A DNA stretch of 64,000 nucleotides, taken from positions 1 to 64,000 of the forward strand of contig NZ_POVL01000012.1 of NCBI RefSeq assembly GCF_002939185.1, given 5' to 3'. A program made the translations under genes and the position numbers. Source of the DNA: Enterobacter sichuanensis (lineage in GTDB: Bacteria > Pseudomonadota > Gammaproteobacteria > Enterobacterales > Enterobacteriaceae). Positions 21,754 through 31,053 of this stretch are shown piece by piece. Positions within the stretch are counted from its first letter, which is position 1. Every line of letters begins with the position of its first letter. The notes below the pieces were generated by a model that was not told where the DNA came from, made no database searches, and saw only the letters and a program-made list of their open reading frames with translations.

Positions 21754-22896
21754 ATGCGTAAGCAGTGGCTGGGGATCTGCATTGCGGCAAGTTTACTTGC
21801 GGCCTGCACAAGTGATGATGGTCAGCAACAGGCAACCGTCGCGCCGCCGCAGCCTGCGGTGTGTAATGGCCCGATCGTTGAAATCAGCGGTGCCGATCCC
21901 GTTTATGAACCGCTGAATGCCAGTGCGAATCAGGATTACGAGCGCGACGGCAAAAGCTACAAAATTGTTCAGGATCCTTCCCGCTTCAGCCAGGCTGGCT
22001 TTGCCGCCATTTATGATGCCGAACCCGGCAGTAACCTGACGGCGTCCGGGGAAGCCTTCGACCCAATGCAGCTGACTGCAGCACACCCGACGCTGCCGAT
22101 CCCGAGCTATGCTCGTATCACCAACCTGGCGAACGGCCGTATGATCGTTGTGCGCATCAACGACCGCGGCCCGTACGGCAATGACCGGGTGATCTCCCTG
22201 TCTCGCGCGTCCGCCGATCGCCTGAACACGTCGAATAACACCAAAGTCCGTATCGACCCGATTATCGTGGCGCAGGATGGTTCGCTCTCCGGACCGGGTA
22301 CCGCCTGTACGACAGTGGCGAAACAGACCTATGCCCTTCCCGACCGTCCAAATCTTGACGGCGGAATGGGAAGCGTCTCTTCTCCGGCCGAACCTGCTCA
22401 GCCGGGGGGAGAAATCCGTCCAATCAGCAATGACACGCTGCAAAGTGATGATTCAACGGGCGCACCGGTAAAGAGTAGCGGCTTTCTTGGCGCACCAACG
22501 ACCTTAGCCTCGGGCGTGCTTGAAGGCAGTGAGCCGACACCCGCCCCTGCTCCTGTGAGTGCACCAGCAGCTCAACCGGCGCCCGTAACGGCACCAGCAG
22601 CTCAACCGGCGCCCGTAACGGCACCAGCGGCCACGCAAAGTACGGCGGTGGCAGCTCCGGCAGCGGCCAGCGGCAGCTATGTGGTGCAGGTAGGCGCAGT
22701 GAGCGATCAGGCTCGGGCCGAGCAGTATCAACAGCGTCTGAGCCAGCAGTTTGGCGTCCCGGGACGTGTTGAGCAAAACGGTGCGGTCTGGCGTATTCAG
22801 ATGGGGCCGTTTGCCAGCAAAGCGCAGGCAGCGTCCCTGCAGCAGCGTTTGCAAAATGAAGCTCAGCTTCAGTCATTTATCGCTGTGGCAAAGTAA
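21754..22896 (+). CDS. rlpA: Septal ring lytic transglycosylase RlpA
   Basis: An outer-membrane lipoprotein that binds, and in some bacteria cleaves, denuded septal glycan. The lipobox LLAAC is at residues 15-19, a double-psi beta-barrel domain spans about 75-165 (RITNLANGRMIVVRINDRGP), followed by a long Pro/Ala linker and a C-terminal SPOR domain (YVVQVGAVSDQARAEQ). The linker holds an exact 30-bp tandem duplication at 22561-22620. The product is 380 aa. Confidence 0.95.
   Translation: MRKQWLGICIAASLLAACTSDDGQQQATVAPPQPAVCNGPIVEISGADPVYEPLNASANQDYERDGKSYKIVQDPSRFSQAGFAAIYDAEPGSNLTASGEAFDPMQLTAAHPTLPIPSYARITNLANGRMIVVRINDRGPYGNDRVISLSRASADRLNTSNNTKVRIDPIIVAQDGSLSGPGTACTTVAKQTYALPDRPNLDGGMGSVSSPAEPAQPGGEIRPISNDTLQSDDSTGAPVKSSGFLGAPTTLASGVLEGSEPTPAPAPVSAPAAQPAPVTAPAAQPAPVTAPAATQSTAVAAPAAASGSYVVQVGAVSDQARAEQYQQRLSQQFGVPGRVEQNGAVWRIQMGPFASKAQAASLQQRLQNEAQLQSFIAVAK
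22561..22620 (+). repeat. Perfect 30-bp tandem repeat in the rlpA linker
   Basis: Positions 22561-22590 and 22591-22620 are identical and a partial third unit starts at 22621. Each unit encodes ten residues of the Ala/Pro/Gln linker, so copy-number change would keep the frame. Confidence 0.95.
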
Positions 22897-23035
22897 TTAA
22901 TCGGCGGTGTCCGAAATGTCAGTTTGTGTAAAACACATTCACAAACTCATGCTTAAAGTCGGATGCCTGCCTGAATAGCATTTGCTATAGTAAGGCACTT
23001 TTTTTAATTCCATCACGGATGTCGTAGTTCTGACC

Positions 23036-24247
23036 ATGAAGACCACTTTTTCTGCTCGTTTTGTGCAGCGCATGGCGCTGACCACGGCCCTTTGCGCTGC
23101 TGCACTTTCTGCAGCTCACGCCGATGACCTGAATATCAAGACCATGATCCCTGGCGTTCCGCAAATCGACGCGGAATCCTACATCCTGATCGATTACAAC
23201 TCTGGCAAAGTGCTGGCAGAACAGAATGCTGATGCCCGCCGCGACCCGGCCAGCCTGACCAAAATGATGACCAGCTACGTTATCGGCCAGGCGATGAAAG
23301 CCGGTAAATTCAAGGAAACTGACCTGGTCACCATCGGTAACGATGCGTGGGCAACCGGAAACCCGGTGTTCAAAGGGTCGTCTCTGATGTTCCTGAAACC
23401 GGGTATGCAGGTTCCAGTTTCTCAGCTCATTCGCGGGATCAACCTGCAGTCGGGTAACGATGCCTGTGTGGCTATGGCCGATTTTGCTGCCGGTAGCCAG
23501 GACGCCTTCGTGGGCCTGATGAACAGCTACGTGAACGCGCTGGGTCTGAAAAACAGCCATTTCCAGACCGTACACGGTCTGGACGCCGACGGTCAGTACA
23601 GCTCCGCGCGTGATATGGCGCTCATTGGTCAGGCGCTGATCCGCGACGTACCTAACGAATACGCTATCTATAAAGAGAAAGAGTTCACCTTCAACGGTAT
23701 TCGTCAGACCAACCGTAACGGCCTGCTGTGGGATAACAGCCTGAACGTTGATGGCATCAAAACGGGCCATACTGACAAAGCGGGTTACAACCTGGTGGCC
23801 TCTGCCACTGAAGGTCAGATGCGCCTGATCTCAGCCGTGATGGGCGGCCGTACCTTTAAAGGACGTGAAACAGAAAGCAAGAAACTGCTGACCTGGGGCT
23901 TCCGTTTCTTCGAAACCGTAAACCCACTGAAAGCAGGTAAAGAGTTTGCTTCCGAACCCGTCTGGTTCGGCGACAACGACCGTGCCTCCCTTGGCGTGGA
24001 TAAAGATTTGTACCTGACCATTCCACGCGGTCGTATGAAGGATCTCAAAGCCAGCTACGTCCTGAACAGCACCGAGCTGCATGCGCCACTGCAGAAAAAC
24101 CAGGTTGTAGGCACCATCAATTTCCAGCTGGATGGCAAGACGATCGATCAGCGTCCGCTGGTTGTCCTGCAAGAAATTCCTGAAGGTAATTTCTTCGGCA
24201 AAATCATTGATTACATTAAATTGATGTTCCATCACTGGTTTGGTTAA
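23036..24247 (+). CDS. dacA: D-alanyl-D-alanine carboxypeptidase DacA (PBP5)
   Basis: Trims the terminal D-Ala from peptidoglycan pentapeptides. A signal peptide ends at SAAHA/DDLN, then come the motifs SLTK (nucleophile), SGN and KTG ([10 protein letters not shown]). The C-terminal amphipathic helix [15 protein letters not shown] anchors it to the inner-membrane outer face. The product is 403 aa. Confidence 0.97.
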   Translation: MKTTFSARFVQRMALTTALCAAALSAAHADDLNIKTMIPGVPQIDAESYILIDYNSGKVLAEQNADARRDPASLTKMMTSYVIGQAMKAGKFKETDLVTIGNDAWATGNPVFKGSSLMFLKPGMQVPVSQLIRGINLQSGNDACVAMADFAAGSQDAFVGLMNSYVNALGLKNSHFQTVHGLDADGQYSSARDMALIGQALIRDVPNEYAIYKEKEFTFNGIRQTNRNGLLWDNSLNVDGIKTGHTDKAGYNLVASATEGQMRLISAVMGGRTFKGRETESKKLLTWGFRFFETVNPLKAGKEFASEPVWFGDNDRASLGVDKDLYLTIPRGRMKDLKASYVLNSTELHAPLQKNQVVGTINFQLDGKTIDQRPLVVLQEIPEGNFFGKIIDYIKLMFHHWFG

Positions 24248-24300
24248 AAATTGAACACTTGAAAGTGTGATTTTGATCCCCATATACTAAGTATCCTGAT

Positions 24301-24331
24301 AACTCCCACCTGACGTGGGAGTTATTCTTTT
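24301..24331 (+). terminator. Terminator after dacA
   Basis: A 9-bp stem AACTCCCAC/GTGGGAGTT with loop CTGAC, followed by ATTCTTTTT. It lies 53 nt after the dacA stop and 30 nt before ybeD. Confidence 0.85.
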
Positions 24332-24352
24332 TGACGTTACGCCGGAGCTGAC

Positions 24353-24616
24353 ATGAAAACCAAACTTAACGAACTGCTTGAATTCCCTACCCCATTTACC
24401 TACAAAGTAATGGGTCTGGCGAAGCCTGAGCTGGTTGATCAGGTGGTTGAAGTGGTACAGCGCCATGCGCCGGGTGACTACTCTCCGTCAGTAAAACCAA
24501 GCAGCAAGGGCAACTACCACTCGGTTTCTATTACCATCACCGCTACACACATTGAGCAGGTTGAGACGCTGTACGAAGAGCTCGGCAATATCGAAATTGT
24601 TCGTATGGTGCTGTAG
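24353..24616 (+). CDS. ybeD: DUF493 family protein YbeD
   Basis: An 87-aa cytoplasmic protein of the UPF0250/DUF493 family with a ferredoxin-like (ACT-like) fold. It is almost identical in pattern to E. coli YbeD ([20 protein letters not shown]). It is regularly linked to lipB and is suspected to act in lipoate metabolism or regulation, but the function is unproven. Confidence 0.93.
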   Translation: MKTKLNELLEFPTPFTYKVMGLAKPELVDQVVEVVQRHAPGDYSPSVKPSSKGNYHSVSITITATHIEQVETLYEELGNIEIVRMVL

Positions 24617-24710
24617 TCCCTTTGCGGTTACCCGGTTTGCCGGGTAACCCCTCTCCCCGCTGTGATATACTCCCCCGCATCTTTTGTCCCTCGTCTTCGG
24701 AGACGCTGTT

Positions 24711-25352
24711 TTGTATCAGGATAAAATTCTGGTCCGACACCTCGGGCTGCAACCTTATGAGCCTGTCTCCCAGGCTATGCATGACTTCACCGATTCACGC
24801 GATGAGAGCACCCCGGACGAGATCTGGCTGGTCGAACACCTGCCAGTCTTTACGCAGGGTCAGGCAGGAAAAGCGGAACATTTATTGATGACGGGAGACA
24901 TCCCGGTAATTCAGAGCGATCGCGGCGGGCAGGTCACTTACCACGGACCCGGACAGCAGGTAATGTACGTCCTGCTTAATCTGAAGCGCAGAAAACTGGG
25001 CGTGCGTGAACTGGTTACTCTACTGGAACAAACTGTCGTCAATACGCTGGCGGAATATGGTATCGATGCGCATCCACGCGCCGATGCACCAGGCGTTTAC
25101 GTCGGGGAAATGAAGATCTGCTCTCTGGGGCTGCGAATTCGTAAAGGCTGCTCCTTCCACGGCCTGGCATTGAATATTAATATGGATCTCACCCCTTTCC
25201 AGCGCATAAACCCCTGCGGCTACGCCGGCATGGAGATGACGCAAATGCGCCAGTGGGTCGATACCGCTACGCCAGACACTATTCGTCCTGTGCTTTTGAA
25301 GAACGTGTTAGCACTACTTAACAATCCCCCGCACGAATATATCCCTGCTTAA
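24711..25352 (+). CDS. lipB: Octanoyltransferase LipB
   Basis: Transfers octanoate from acyl carrier protein to the lipoyl domains of 2-oxoacid dehydrogenases. The catalytic lysine lies in LRIRKG and cysteine in [21 protein letters not shown] is also conserved. TTG 24711 gives 213 aa, the E. coli length, with GGAG 9 nt upstream. Its product is the substrate of LipA, encoded nearby. Confidence 0.95.
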   Translation: MYQDKILVRHLGLQPYEPVSQAMHDFTDSRDESTPDEIWLVEHLPVFTQGQAGKAEHLLMTGDIPVIQSDRGGQVTYHGPGQQVMYVLLNLKRRKLGVRELVTLLEQTVVNTLAEYGIDAHPRADAPGVYVGEMKICSLGLRIRKGCSFHGLALNINMDLTPFQRINPCGYAGMEMTQMRQWVDTATPDTIRPVLLKNVLALLNNPPHEYIPA

Positions 25353-25644
25353 TATATCATACAACATGGCTCGCTAATTTGACGGGCCACTGTTTATTTA
25401 CCGCTTTTGCGCTTTACAATAAACCACAGATTCTATATTTTCGAAGCGCCCGAATATTGCCGTTACATATTATTTAGCTTCCCTCAAACGTGACAAACAG
25501 GGTCTAGGTAACGTGAGTGATAATCACACAACTGTTTTATTTTTGATAAAGAAGTGAAACAAAACCAACACTTTACGAATCTCTACAAGCATAATAAATA
25601 AATTCAACTATCATTCATATTGTGAATGTATACGGAGTAAAAGC
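25353..25644 (+). promoter_or_regulatory. ybeF leader with operator-like dyad
   Basis: A 292-bp AT-rich gap without an ORF. Just ahead of ybeF is the dyad CATTCA-TATTG-TGAATG (25612-25628), positioned between a likely promoter and the ribosome site. It could be an autoregulatory site. The rest shows no recognised element. Confidence 0.45.
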
Positions 25645-26598
25645 GTGGAGTATAATAATTTACCAGCCAAACGCCTGAATGACCCTGGTGGCGAAGACAA
25701 GCCGCAAATTTTTCGGACTTTACGTAATATTGATCTCAATTTACTGACTATTTTTGAGGCAGTATATGTCCATAAGGGTATCGTTAACGCTGCGAAAATT
25801 CTTAATCTCACGCCATCAGCAATAAGCCAGTCCATTCAAAAGCTGCGCGCTATATTTCCCGACCCGTTATTTATCCATAAGGGCCAGGGAGTGACGCCGA
25901 CGGCCTACGCCACGCACCTCCATGAGTTCATCAGCCAGGGGCTGGAATCCATTCTGGGCGCGCTGGATTTAACCGGCAGCTACGATAAGCAGCGCACCAT
26001 TACCATCGGCTGTTCCCCTTCCGTGGGCGTTCTGGTAATGCCTGCAATTTATCAGGCCGTGAAAGAGCATGCTCCGCAGCTTCTGCTGCGCAATGTGCCT
26101 CTTAGTGAGCCTGATATTCAGCTTGCCCAGTTCCAGACGGACCTGATTATTGAAAGCGGCAGTTTCAGTGCCAGAGCGCTGGGGCAAAATGTGCTCTATG
26201 CGGATAATCTGGTTCTGGTGTGTCGCCAGCAGCATCCCGCGCTCAGCGAACCGCTGACCCTTGAAAACCTGCGCAACTATGACCACTCGTCTTTCATGAC
26301 CGAAGGACAGGCGAATCATGCTCTGCGCCAGCGTATTGATGAAATTTTCCCGGAACGCCAGATCAGTTTCAGCAGTTACAATATGTTCACTACCGCATCC
26401 CTGATCGGCAGCAGCGATATGCTGTGCATTATGCCGGCACGTCTGTACAACCTGCTGCGCAAATGCTGGCCGCTGGAAAGTATCCCACTCAGCCAGCTTA
26501 ATGCGGAATCTGTCGAGATTTCACTGCATTACAATAAACTGAGTTTGCGCGATCCGGTCCTGGAAAACGTTATCCGCATTATCCGTCAGGCCTTCTGA
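25645..26598 (+). CDS. ybeF: LysR-family regulator YbeF
   Basis: A 317-aa LysR regulator with an N-terminal winged helix (FEAVYVHKGIVNAAKILN, HTH LTPSAISQSIQKL) and an effector domain. It closely resembles E. coli YbeF, of the LeuO/YbdO subgroup, and keeps its place between lipB and lipA. GTG 25645 follows GGAG at about 8 nt. Its regulon is unknown to me. Confidence 0.92.
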   Translation: MEYNNLPAKRLNDPGGEDKPQIFRTLRNIDLNLLTIFEAVYVHKGIVNAAKILNLTPSAISQSIQKLRAIFPDPLFIHKGQGVTPTAYATHLHEFISQGLESILGALDLTGSYDKQRTITIGCSPSVGVLVMPAIYQAVKEHAPQLLLRNVPLSEPDIQLAQFQTDLIIESGSFSARALGQNVLYADNLVLVCRQQHPALSEPLTLENLRNYDHSSFMTEGQANHALRQRIDEIFPERQISFSSYNMFTTASLIGSSDMLCIMPARLYNLLRKCWPLESIPLSQLNAESVEISLHYNKLSLRDPVLENVIRIIRQAF

Positions 26599-26805
26599 CC
26601 GCTTCATACAGCACAAGTCCCTGCTGCAGGCAGGGCAAAAGGCACAAAACAACAACTATTTTACAAATTGGCGACCTGGCAGGCTGCTTTAACGCCCCTT
26701 TCAATGATATACTGCCTGTCGTTCGTTCAAAAATAGTTGATAAATACAACATTCCCTTGAATTGAAACGCTTTCCTTCGATATTCGCAACTGGAACACGC
26801 ACGCT

Positions 26806-27771
26806 ATGAGTAAACCCATTGTGATGGAACGCGGTGTTAAATACCGCGATGCCGATAAAATGGCCCTTATCCCGGTTAAAAACGTGGCTACAGAGCGCGA
26901 GGCGCTGTTAAGAAAACCGGAATGGATGAAAATCAAACTTCCGGCCGACTCTTCGCGTATCCAGGGGATCAAAGCGGCGATGCGCAAAAATGGCCTTCAC
27001 TCCGTCTGTGAAGAAGCCTCTTGCCCGAACCTTGCTGAATGTTTCAATCACGGTACCGCGACGTTTATGATTCTGGGTGCTATCTGTACCCGCCGCTGCC
27101 CGTTCTGCGACGTAGCCCATGGCCGTCCAGTTGCACCTGATGCTAACGAACCCCAAAAACTGGCGCAGACCATCGCTGACATGGCGCTGCGTTATGTGGT
27201 CATCACTTCCGTAGACCGTGACGATCTGCGCGATGGTGGTGCACAGCACTTCGCTGATTGTATTACGGCCATTCGCGAGAAAAGCCCGAACATCAAAATC
27301 GAGACGCTGGTGCCTGACTTCCGCGGCCGTATGGATCGTGCGCTGGATATTCTGACCGCCACGCCGCCAGACGTGTTTAACCACAACCTGGAGAACGTGC
27401 CGCGTCTTTACCGCCAGGTTCGTCCGGGTGCGGATTATAACTGGTCCCTGAAGCTGCTGGAGCGTTTTAAAGAAGCACATCCGCACATTCCGACCAAATC
27501 AGGTCTGATGGTAGGGTTGGGTGAAACCAATGAGGAAATCATCGAGGTAATGCGCGATCTTCGCCGCCACGGTGTAACCATGCTCACCCTGGGCCAGTAT
27601 CTGCAGCCAAGCCGTCACCACCTGCCGGTACAGCGCTACGTCAGCCCGGACGAGTTTGATGAGATGAAAGCCGAAGCGATGGCGATGGGCTTTACCCACG
27701 CGGCGTGCGGCCCGTTTGTTCGATCTTCATACCATGCGGACATGCAGGCGAAAGGCGAAGAAGTAAAATAA
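26806..27771 (+). CDS. lipA: Lipoyl synthase LipA
   Basis: A radical SAM enzyme that inserts two sulfurs into octanoylated lipoyl domains. The auxiliary cluster motif [12 protein letters not shown] is near residues 68-79 and the radical SAM motif CTRRCPFC near 94-101. The C-terminal RSSY supplies the serine ligand. It is 321 aa as in E. coli. Confidence 0.97.
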   Translation: MSKPIVMERGVKYRDADKMALIPVKNVATEREALLRKPEWMKIKLPADSSRIQGIKAAMRKNGLHSVCEEASCPNLAECFNHGTATFMILGAICTRRCPFCDVAHGRPVAPDANEPQKLAQTIADMALRYVVITSVDRDDLRDGGAQHFADCITAIREKSPNIKIETLVPDFRGRMDRALDILTATPPDVFNHNLENVPRLYRQVRPGADYNWSLKLLERFKEAHPHIPTKSGLMVGLGETNEEIIEVMRDLRRHGVTMLTLGQYLQPSRHHLPVQRYVSPDEFDEMKAEAMAMGFTHAACGPFVRSSYHADMQAKGEEVK

Positions 27772-27796
27772 TGCTGTAATATTCATTTACAGTAAT

Positions 27797-27832
27797 ACAA
27801 AAAAACCGGCCTCATGAGCCGGTTTTTTTTCG
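27797..27832. terminator. Bidirectional terminator lipA/tatE
   Basis: An AAACCGGC...GCCGGTTT stem around a CTCATGAG core, flanked by an A run on one side and eight T on the other. It serves convergent lipA and tatE. Confidence 0.88.
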
Positions 27833-27852
27833 CATGCCCTCAGGCATGGCTG

Positions 27853-28056
27853 TCACTCTTTGTGAGAAAGCTTGTCTGCCTGGATGTCGTCCTCGGCGCT
27901 TTTCTTCGCAGCCGCGTCATCGTCGTTCATCGCTTTCTTAAAGCCTTTGATGGCAGCCCCCAGGTCACCACCCAGCGTGCGTAACTTCTTGGTACCAAAC
28001 AGCAGGACGACCAGTGCGGCAACCACCAGCAGTTTGGTAATACTAATCTCACCCAT
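27853..28056 (-). CDS. tatE: Sec-independent translocase protein TatE
   Basis: A small TatA-like component of the twin-arginine export machine. The 67-aa protein has a single N-terminal membrane helix ([13 protein letters not shown]), an amphipathic helix with [16 protein letters not shown] and a charged tail. TatE sits apart from tatABC next to lipA, as in E. coli. Confidence 0.95.
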   Translation of the reverse strand: MGEISITKLLVVAALVVLLFGTKKLRTLGGDLGAAIKGFKKAMNDDDAAAKKSAEDDIQADKLSHKE

Positions 28057-28181
28057 AGATACCTTCTTTACTTAAAACAGGCTGCATACAGCGCCAAAAC
28101 CTGAATCTATTAACGGTCATTTAGCGCGTGCACACAATAGCAATCTGTAACAAGGTGAATCAAGCGTTGTTGAAAAAAACA

Positions 28182-28972
28182 TCACAATAATTGCGGTGGC
28201 GCAAACCGACGATTGCGAAGAACAGGTAATTGCTGACGTGCAAGCGCGATTCTGTCTACGTTTATCTCCGCCACCAGCAACTCGGGGGTTTCAGCGGCGG
28301 CGGCGATCGTCACCCCCAGCGGATCCACCACCCTGCTTTGCCCGATATTTTTCGTGCCGCATTCGCCTGCTGCAACCACATAGCAGGTCGTATCCAGCGC
28401 GCGCGCAGCAAGCAGCGTCGCCCAGTGATGCTCTTTTAACGGCCCTTTGACCCACGCGGCAGGCAATACCAGAACGTCAGCGCCCTGTAACGCCAGATGG
28501 AGCGCCAGCTCCGGAAAACGCAGGTCGTAGCAGGTCATCAACCCAATCTTTACTCCGTCAATCTCCAGCAGCGGGGGAATATACGGTCTCCCCGGTCAAC
28601 CCGCCGGGACTCCTGAACGCTGAAGGCATCATAGAGATGCAGCTTGGCGTAATGTGCGACAATCTTCCCGTCACGAATCGCCACCAGCGTATTCACCGCC
28701 CGACCCGGCATAGAGGGAACATGGATTGTTAAGATCGTCGTCATCGTATTGCCCACGCTCTGAGCGAGCAATTGCTGTAAGAATTCACCGTCCAGCGGCT
28801 GCGCGGACTTCACGGATAAATCCGGGTCATTATCATCCCTGGCCAGCAGCGCCTCAGGAAGCACCAGCAGCGACGCGCCTTTCTGTTGGGCCTGCAACAT
28901 CAGGTCGACGCATTTTTTCGCGTTCGCCTGCCAGTCAGGCGTGACCGCAAATTGTCCTACCGCAACATACAT
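28182..28972 (-). pseudogene. ybeM: YbeM, nitrilase-family amidase, frame-broken
   Basis: Similar to E. coli YbeM, a Nit1-type deaminated-glutathione amidase. The N-terminal part (ATG 28972, [10 protein letters not shown], with GAGGGG upstream) runs in one frame to a stop at 28550. It carries the catalytic Glu ([10 protein letters not shown]) and Lys ([10 protein letters not shown]). The rest, with the Cys ([10 protein letters not shown]), continues in the -1 frame from about 28580 to 28182. The break lies at a run of five C (minus strand). One added base restores the frame with one extra residue relative to E. coli, while removing two gives equal length. It is either a true pseudogene or a sequence error. 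Confidence 0.85.
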
Positions 28973-29039
28973 ATTTGTCCCCTCATCATAAACGGCGTTA
29001 AACTCGCTTCTCTTACACATCAAATAGCAGGTATTAAGC

Positions 29040-29423
29040 GTGTTACAACTACTTTTAGCCGTTTTTATTGGTGGGGGAACGGGTAGCGTTGCGCGATGGT
29101 TTCTGAGTATGCGGTTTAACCCGCTGCATCAGGCGATTCCTATGGGGACGCTTGCCGCGAACCTGATTGGCGCCTTTATCATAGGCATGGGACTGGCCTG
29201 GTTTAACCGCATGACGCACATCGACCCAATGTGGAAGGTATTGATTACGACAGGTTTCTGCGGCGGCTTAACCACCTTCTCCACCTTCTCTGCAGAAGTG
29301 GTGTTTCTCTTTCAGGAAGGTCGTATCGGCTGGGCGCTGGTGAACATCGCCATTAACATGCTGGGCTCCTTTGCGATGACGGGGATCGCATTTTGGCTAT
29401 TTTCCACTGCAAGTCAGCACTAA
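29040..29423 (+). CDS. crcB: Fluoride exporter CrcB (Fluc)
   Basis: A dual-topology fluoride channel of 127 aa with four membrane helices and the motifs [10 protein letters not shown] near residue 11 and [15 protein letters not shown] near 70. It starts with GTG 29040. It is divergent from ybeM by 67 bp. No fluoride riboswitch pattern was seen in that gap. Confidence 0.96.
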   Translation: MLQLLLAVFIGGGTGSVARWFLSMRFNPLHQAIPMGTLAANLIGAFIIGMGLAWFNRMTHIDPMWKVLITTGFCGGLTTFSTFSAEVVFLFQEGRIGWALVNIAINMLGSFAMTGIAFWLFSTASQH

Positions 29424-29494
29424 CAGCCGGCGCGTTAATGTTGGCTTAATTTTTCTCTGTCACTCTGAGTGCAATACTGAACGAGGGTGACAGA

Positions 29495-29581
29495 ATGAAA
29501 CAGAGTCTGATGAGCGCAGGAATGGTGTTGTTGAGCGTGCTGATCGTGGCCAGCTTCCTGAAAATGTATCTGCTTGGCTGA
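29495..29581 (+). CDS. Putative 28-aa single-span membrane protein
   Basis: ATG 29495 to TGA 29581 encodes a Met-Lys-Gln start, then a continuous hydrophobic helix (MVLLSVLIVASFL) and a short tail ending LLG. GAGGGTGACAGA gives a ribosome site at good spacing. An extended -10 (TGCAATACT, 29470-29478) lies just upstream and a strong terminator starts 8 nt after the stop. I do not recognise the family. Confidence 0.6.
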   Translation: MKQSLMSAGMVLLSVLIVASFLKMYLLG

Positions 29582-29588
29582 TTCAAAA

Positions 29589-29623
29589 CGAAAAAAACCC
29601 GCTCAGTGAGCGGGTTTTGAAAT
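29589..29623. terminator. Bidirectional terminator (small ORF / cspE)
   Basis: The stem AACCCGCTC/GAGCGGGTT with loop AGT, with an A run before it and TTTT after. It is shared by the 28-aa ORF and convergent cspE. Confidence 0.88.
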
Positions 29624-29642
29624 TCTTGCTGACGCGTCTGAA

Positions 29643-29852
29643 TTACAGAGCGATTACGTTAGCAGCAGAAGGGCCTTTGGCACCGTTAGTGATTTCGAAC
29701 TCTACACGCTGACCTTCAGCCAGAGTTTTGAAACCATTAGACTGGATTGCAGAGAAGTGTACGAACACGTCTTTGCTGCCATCTTCAGGAGTAATGAAAC
29801 CGAATCCTTTGGACTCATTAAACCACTTAACGTTACCTTTAATCTTAGACAT
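29643..29852 (-). CDS. cspE: Cold-shock-like protein CspE
   Basis: A constitutive CspA-family RNA chaperone and transcription antiterminator of 69 aa. The RNA-binding motifs KGFGFI and VFVHFSAI are present. The start [11 protein letters not shown] at 29852 follows a long AT-rich leader; the in-frame ATG 30 nt upstream has no homology. Confidence 0.96.
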   Translation of the reverse strand: MSKIKGNVKWFNESKGFGFITPEDGSKDVFVHFSAIQSNGFKTLAEGQRVEFEITNGAKGPSAANVIAL

Positions 29853-30042
29853 CAAAATTACCTTTACATTAAAAAACGACACAAATGCTGTGTCGGTTAC
29901 CAGTACATCAATTGTGGGACCTTTTGTCCAGCGGATCTTTGATAAAAAGTGACTAAAGTCGCGTTAATTTTCACTGGCAGATTTTTATCGTTTATGAATC
30001 AACGCCTGCGCGTTTTTTCACCAACATGTAAAGTTTTTTCAG

Positions 30043-30618
30043 TTAAAACTGAAAACGCATCCAGGCGAAGTAAACGTTACCGTTGTTGTACGTACCGGGA
30101 ATGTAGGTCATCTGGAACGTTGCCGGCCCATAGCCAATAGAGGCCAGCGGCAGCAGCACCGGGATCGGAATGTAGTTCCAGTTGTCACGCGCAGTGACCC
30201 CGGCGGTATAGCCCAAACCGACGTGGAAGTTCTCGTCTGCTAACGGGCGCCAGGTTTTCTCCCAGCCATAACCGCCAATCGGTTCCCATTTATTAAACGA
30301 GTCCTTAAAGGCCATCAGGTAGATGCCGTGCCAGTTGCCCTTTTCATCCCAGCGCGACTGACCAAAACCCGCCCCCCAGGGACGCTCGTTGTATTTATCG
30401 GTTTTCTCTTTGTCATAAGCAAAGCGCGCATGCCACGTTATTGCCGGAACATAGAGATCATAATGTTCTGGTGCCGACCATGTCTGGGAAACATTATCTG
30501 TAAAGGTTGAGAACCAGCCTTTATCCGTCGCGTTGTCCGCTGCCTGTGCAACAGAAGAAAACGTTAACTGCCCAAAAATAAACAACAAAATAGAGAAAAA
30601 AGTATTACGTACGATCAC
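30043..30618 (-). CDS. pagP: Lipid IVA palmitoyltransferase PagP
   Basis: An outer-membrane eight-strand barrel that transfers palmitate to lipid A. Active-site residues are seen in [13 protein letters not shown] (His) and FKDSFNKW (Asp-Ser). The protein ends in Phe, typical of outer-membrane barrels. GTG 30618 gives a clean signal peptide ([13 protein letters not shown]...VAQA) and 191 aa; in-frame starts at 30660 and 30675 would add 14-19 residues without homology. The start is therefore uncertain. Confidence 0.9.
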   Translation of the reverse strand: MIVRNTFFSILLFIFGQLTFSSVAQAADNATDKGWFSTFTDNVSQTWSAPEHYDLYVPAITWHARFAYDKEKTDKYNERPWGAGFGQSRWDEKGNWHGIYLMAFKDSFNKWEPIGGYGWEKTWRPLADENFHVGLGYTAGVTARDNWNYIPIPVLLPLASIGYGPATFQMTYIPGTYNNGNVYFAWMRFQF

Positions 30619-31053
30619 AATGCAATTACCATTCTTAGTATTCGAGGCAAAGTTTACCATAAAATAGTTGAACAAGAACTTAACGGCATCGCTGTTATTC
30701 CTAATTATCCGGCCTTTTTTCGGGAATATTCTTAATTAAACCTGTCGGGACGTTCGAATAAGCCCATATTACGTAGGCTTTTTACCTCTTTAACTTCTTA
30801 ATCAATAACATACTAAACTACACAGATTATTAACATTTTGTTATCATTATAAAGACATCCTGCGCGATGTCTGACGGTCAAGCCTCTCATGACATAAATG
30901 TATGGGCCATGGCAAAAATGCGGTTGTTCCGTTCTCTAGTCGTCTGTTTATTGATTTTAATCAGCAAGAACGGGCCATTTATTCGGCACATTTTCATCCT
31001 TCTTATTTTATTGATTTTTTGTGCTCCAGTGCAGCAAAGATACAGGGGAAATC
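30619..31053. promoter_or_regulatory. pagP-dcuC divergent intergenic region
   Basis: A 435-bp AT-rich gap between divergent genes, with no supported gene. On the dcuC side it holds an FNR-like site (separate entry). On the pagP side a single PhoP-type half-site, GGTTTA (minus strand, 30741-30736), lacks a good partner. Confidence 0.5.
30951..30964 (+). promoter_or_regulatory. FNR-like site upstream of dcuC
   Basis: TTGAT-TTTA-ATCAG matches the FNR consensus TTGATNNNNATCAA at nine of ten positions. It lies about 95 nt before the dcuC ATG, fitting the anaerobic induction known for dcuC. No convincing -10 was fixed. Confidence 0.6.

Noticed and set aside
28973-29039. Fluoride riboswitch ahead of crcB
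   Set aside because: The gap is only 67 bp and lacks the conserved fluoride-riboswitch core.
30736-30760. PhoP box for pagP
   Set aside because: Only one half-site (GGTTTA) is good. The second half and the distance to a -10 do not fit.
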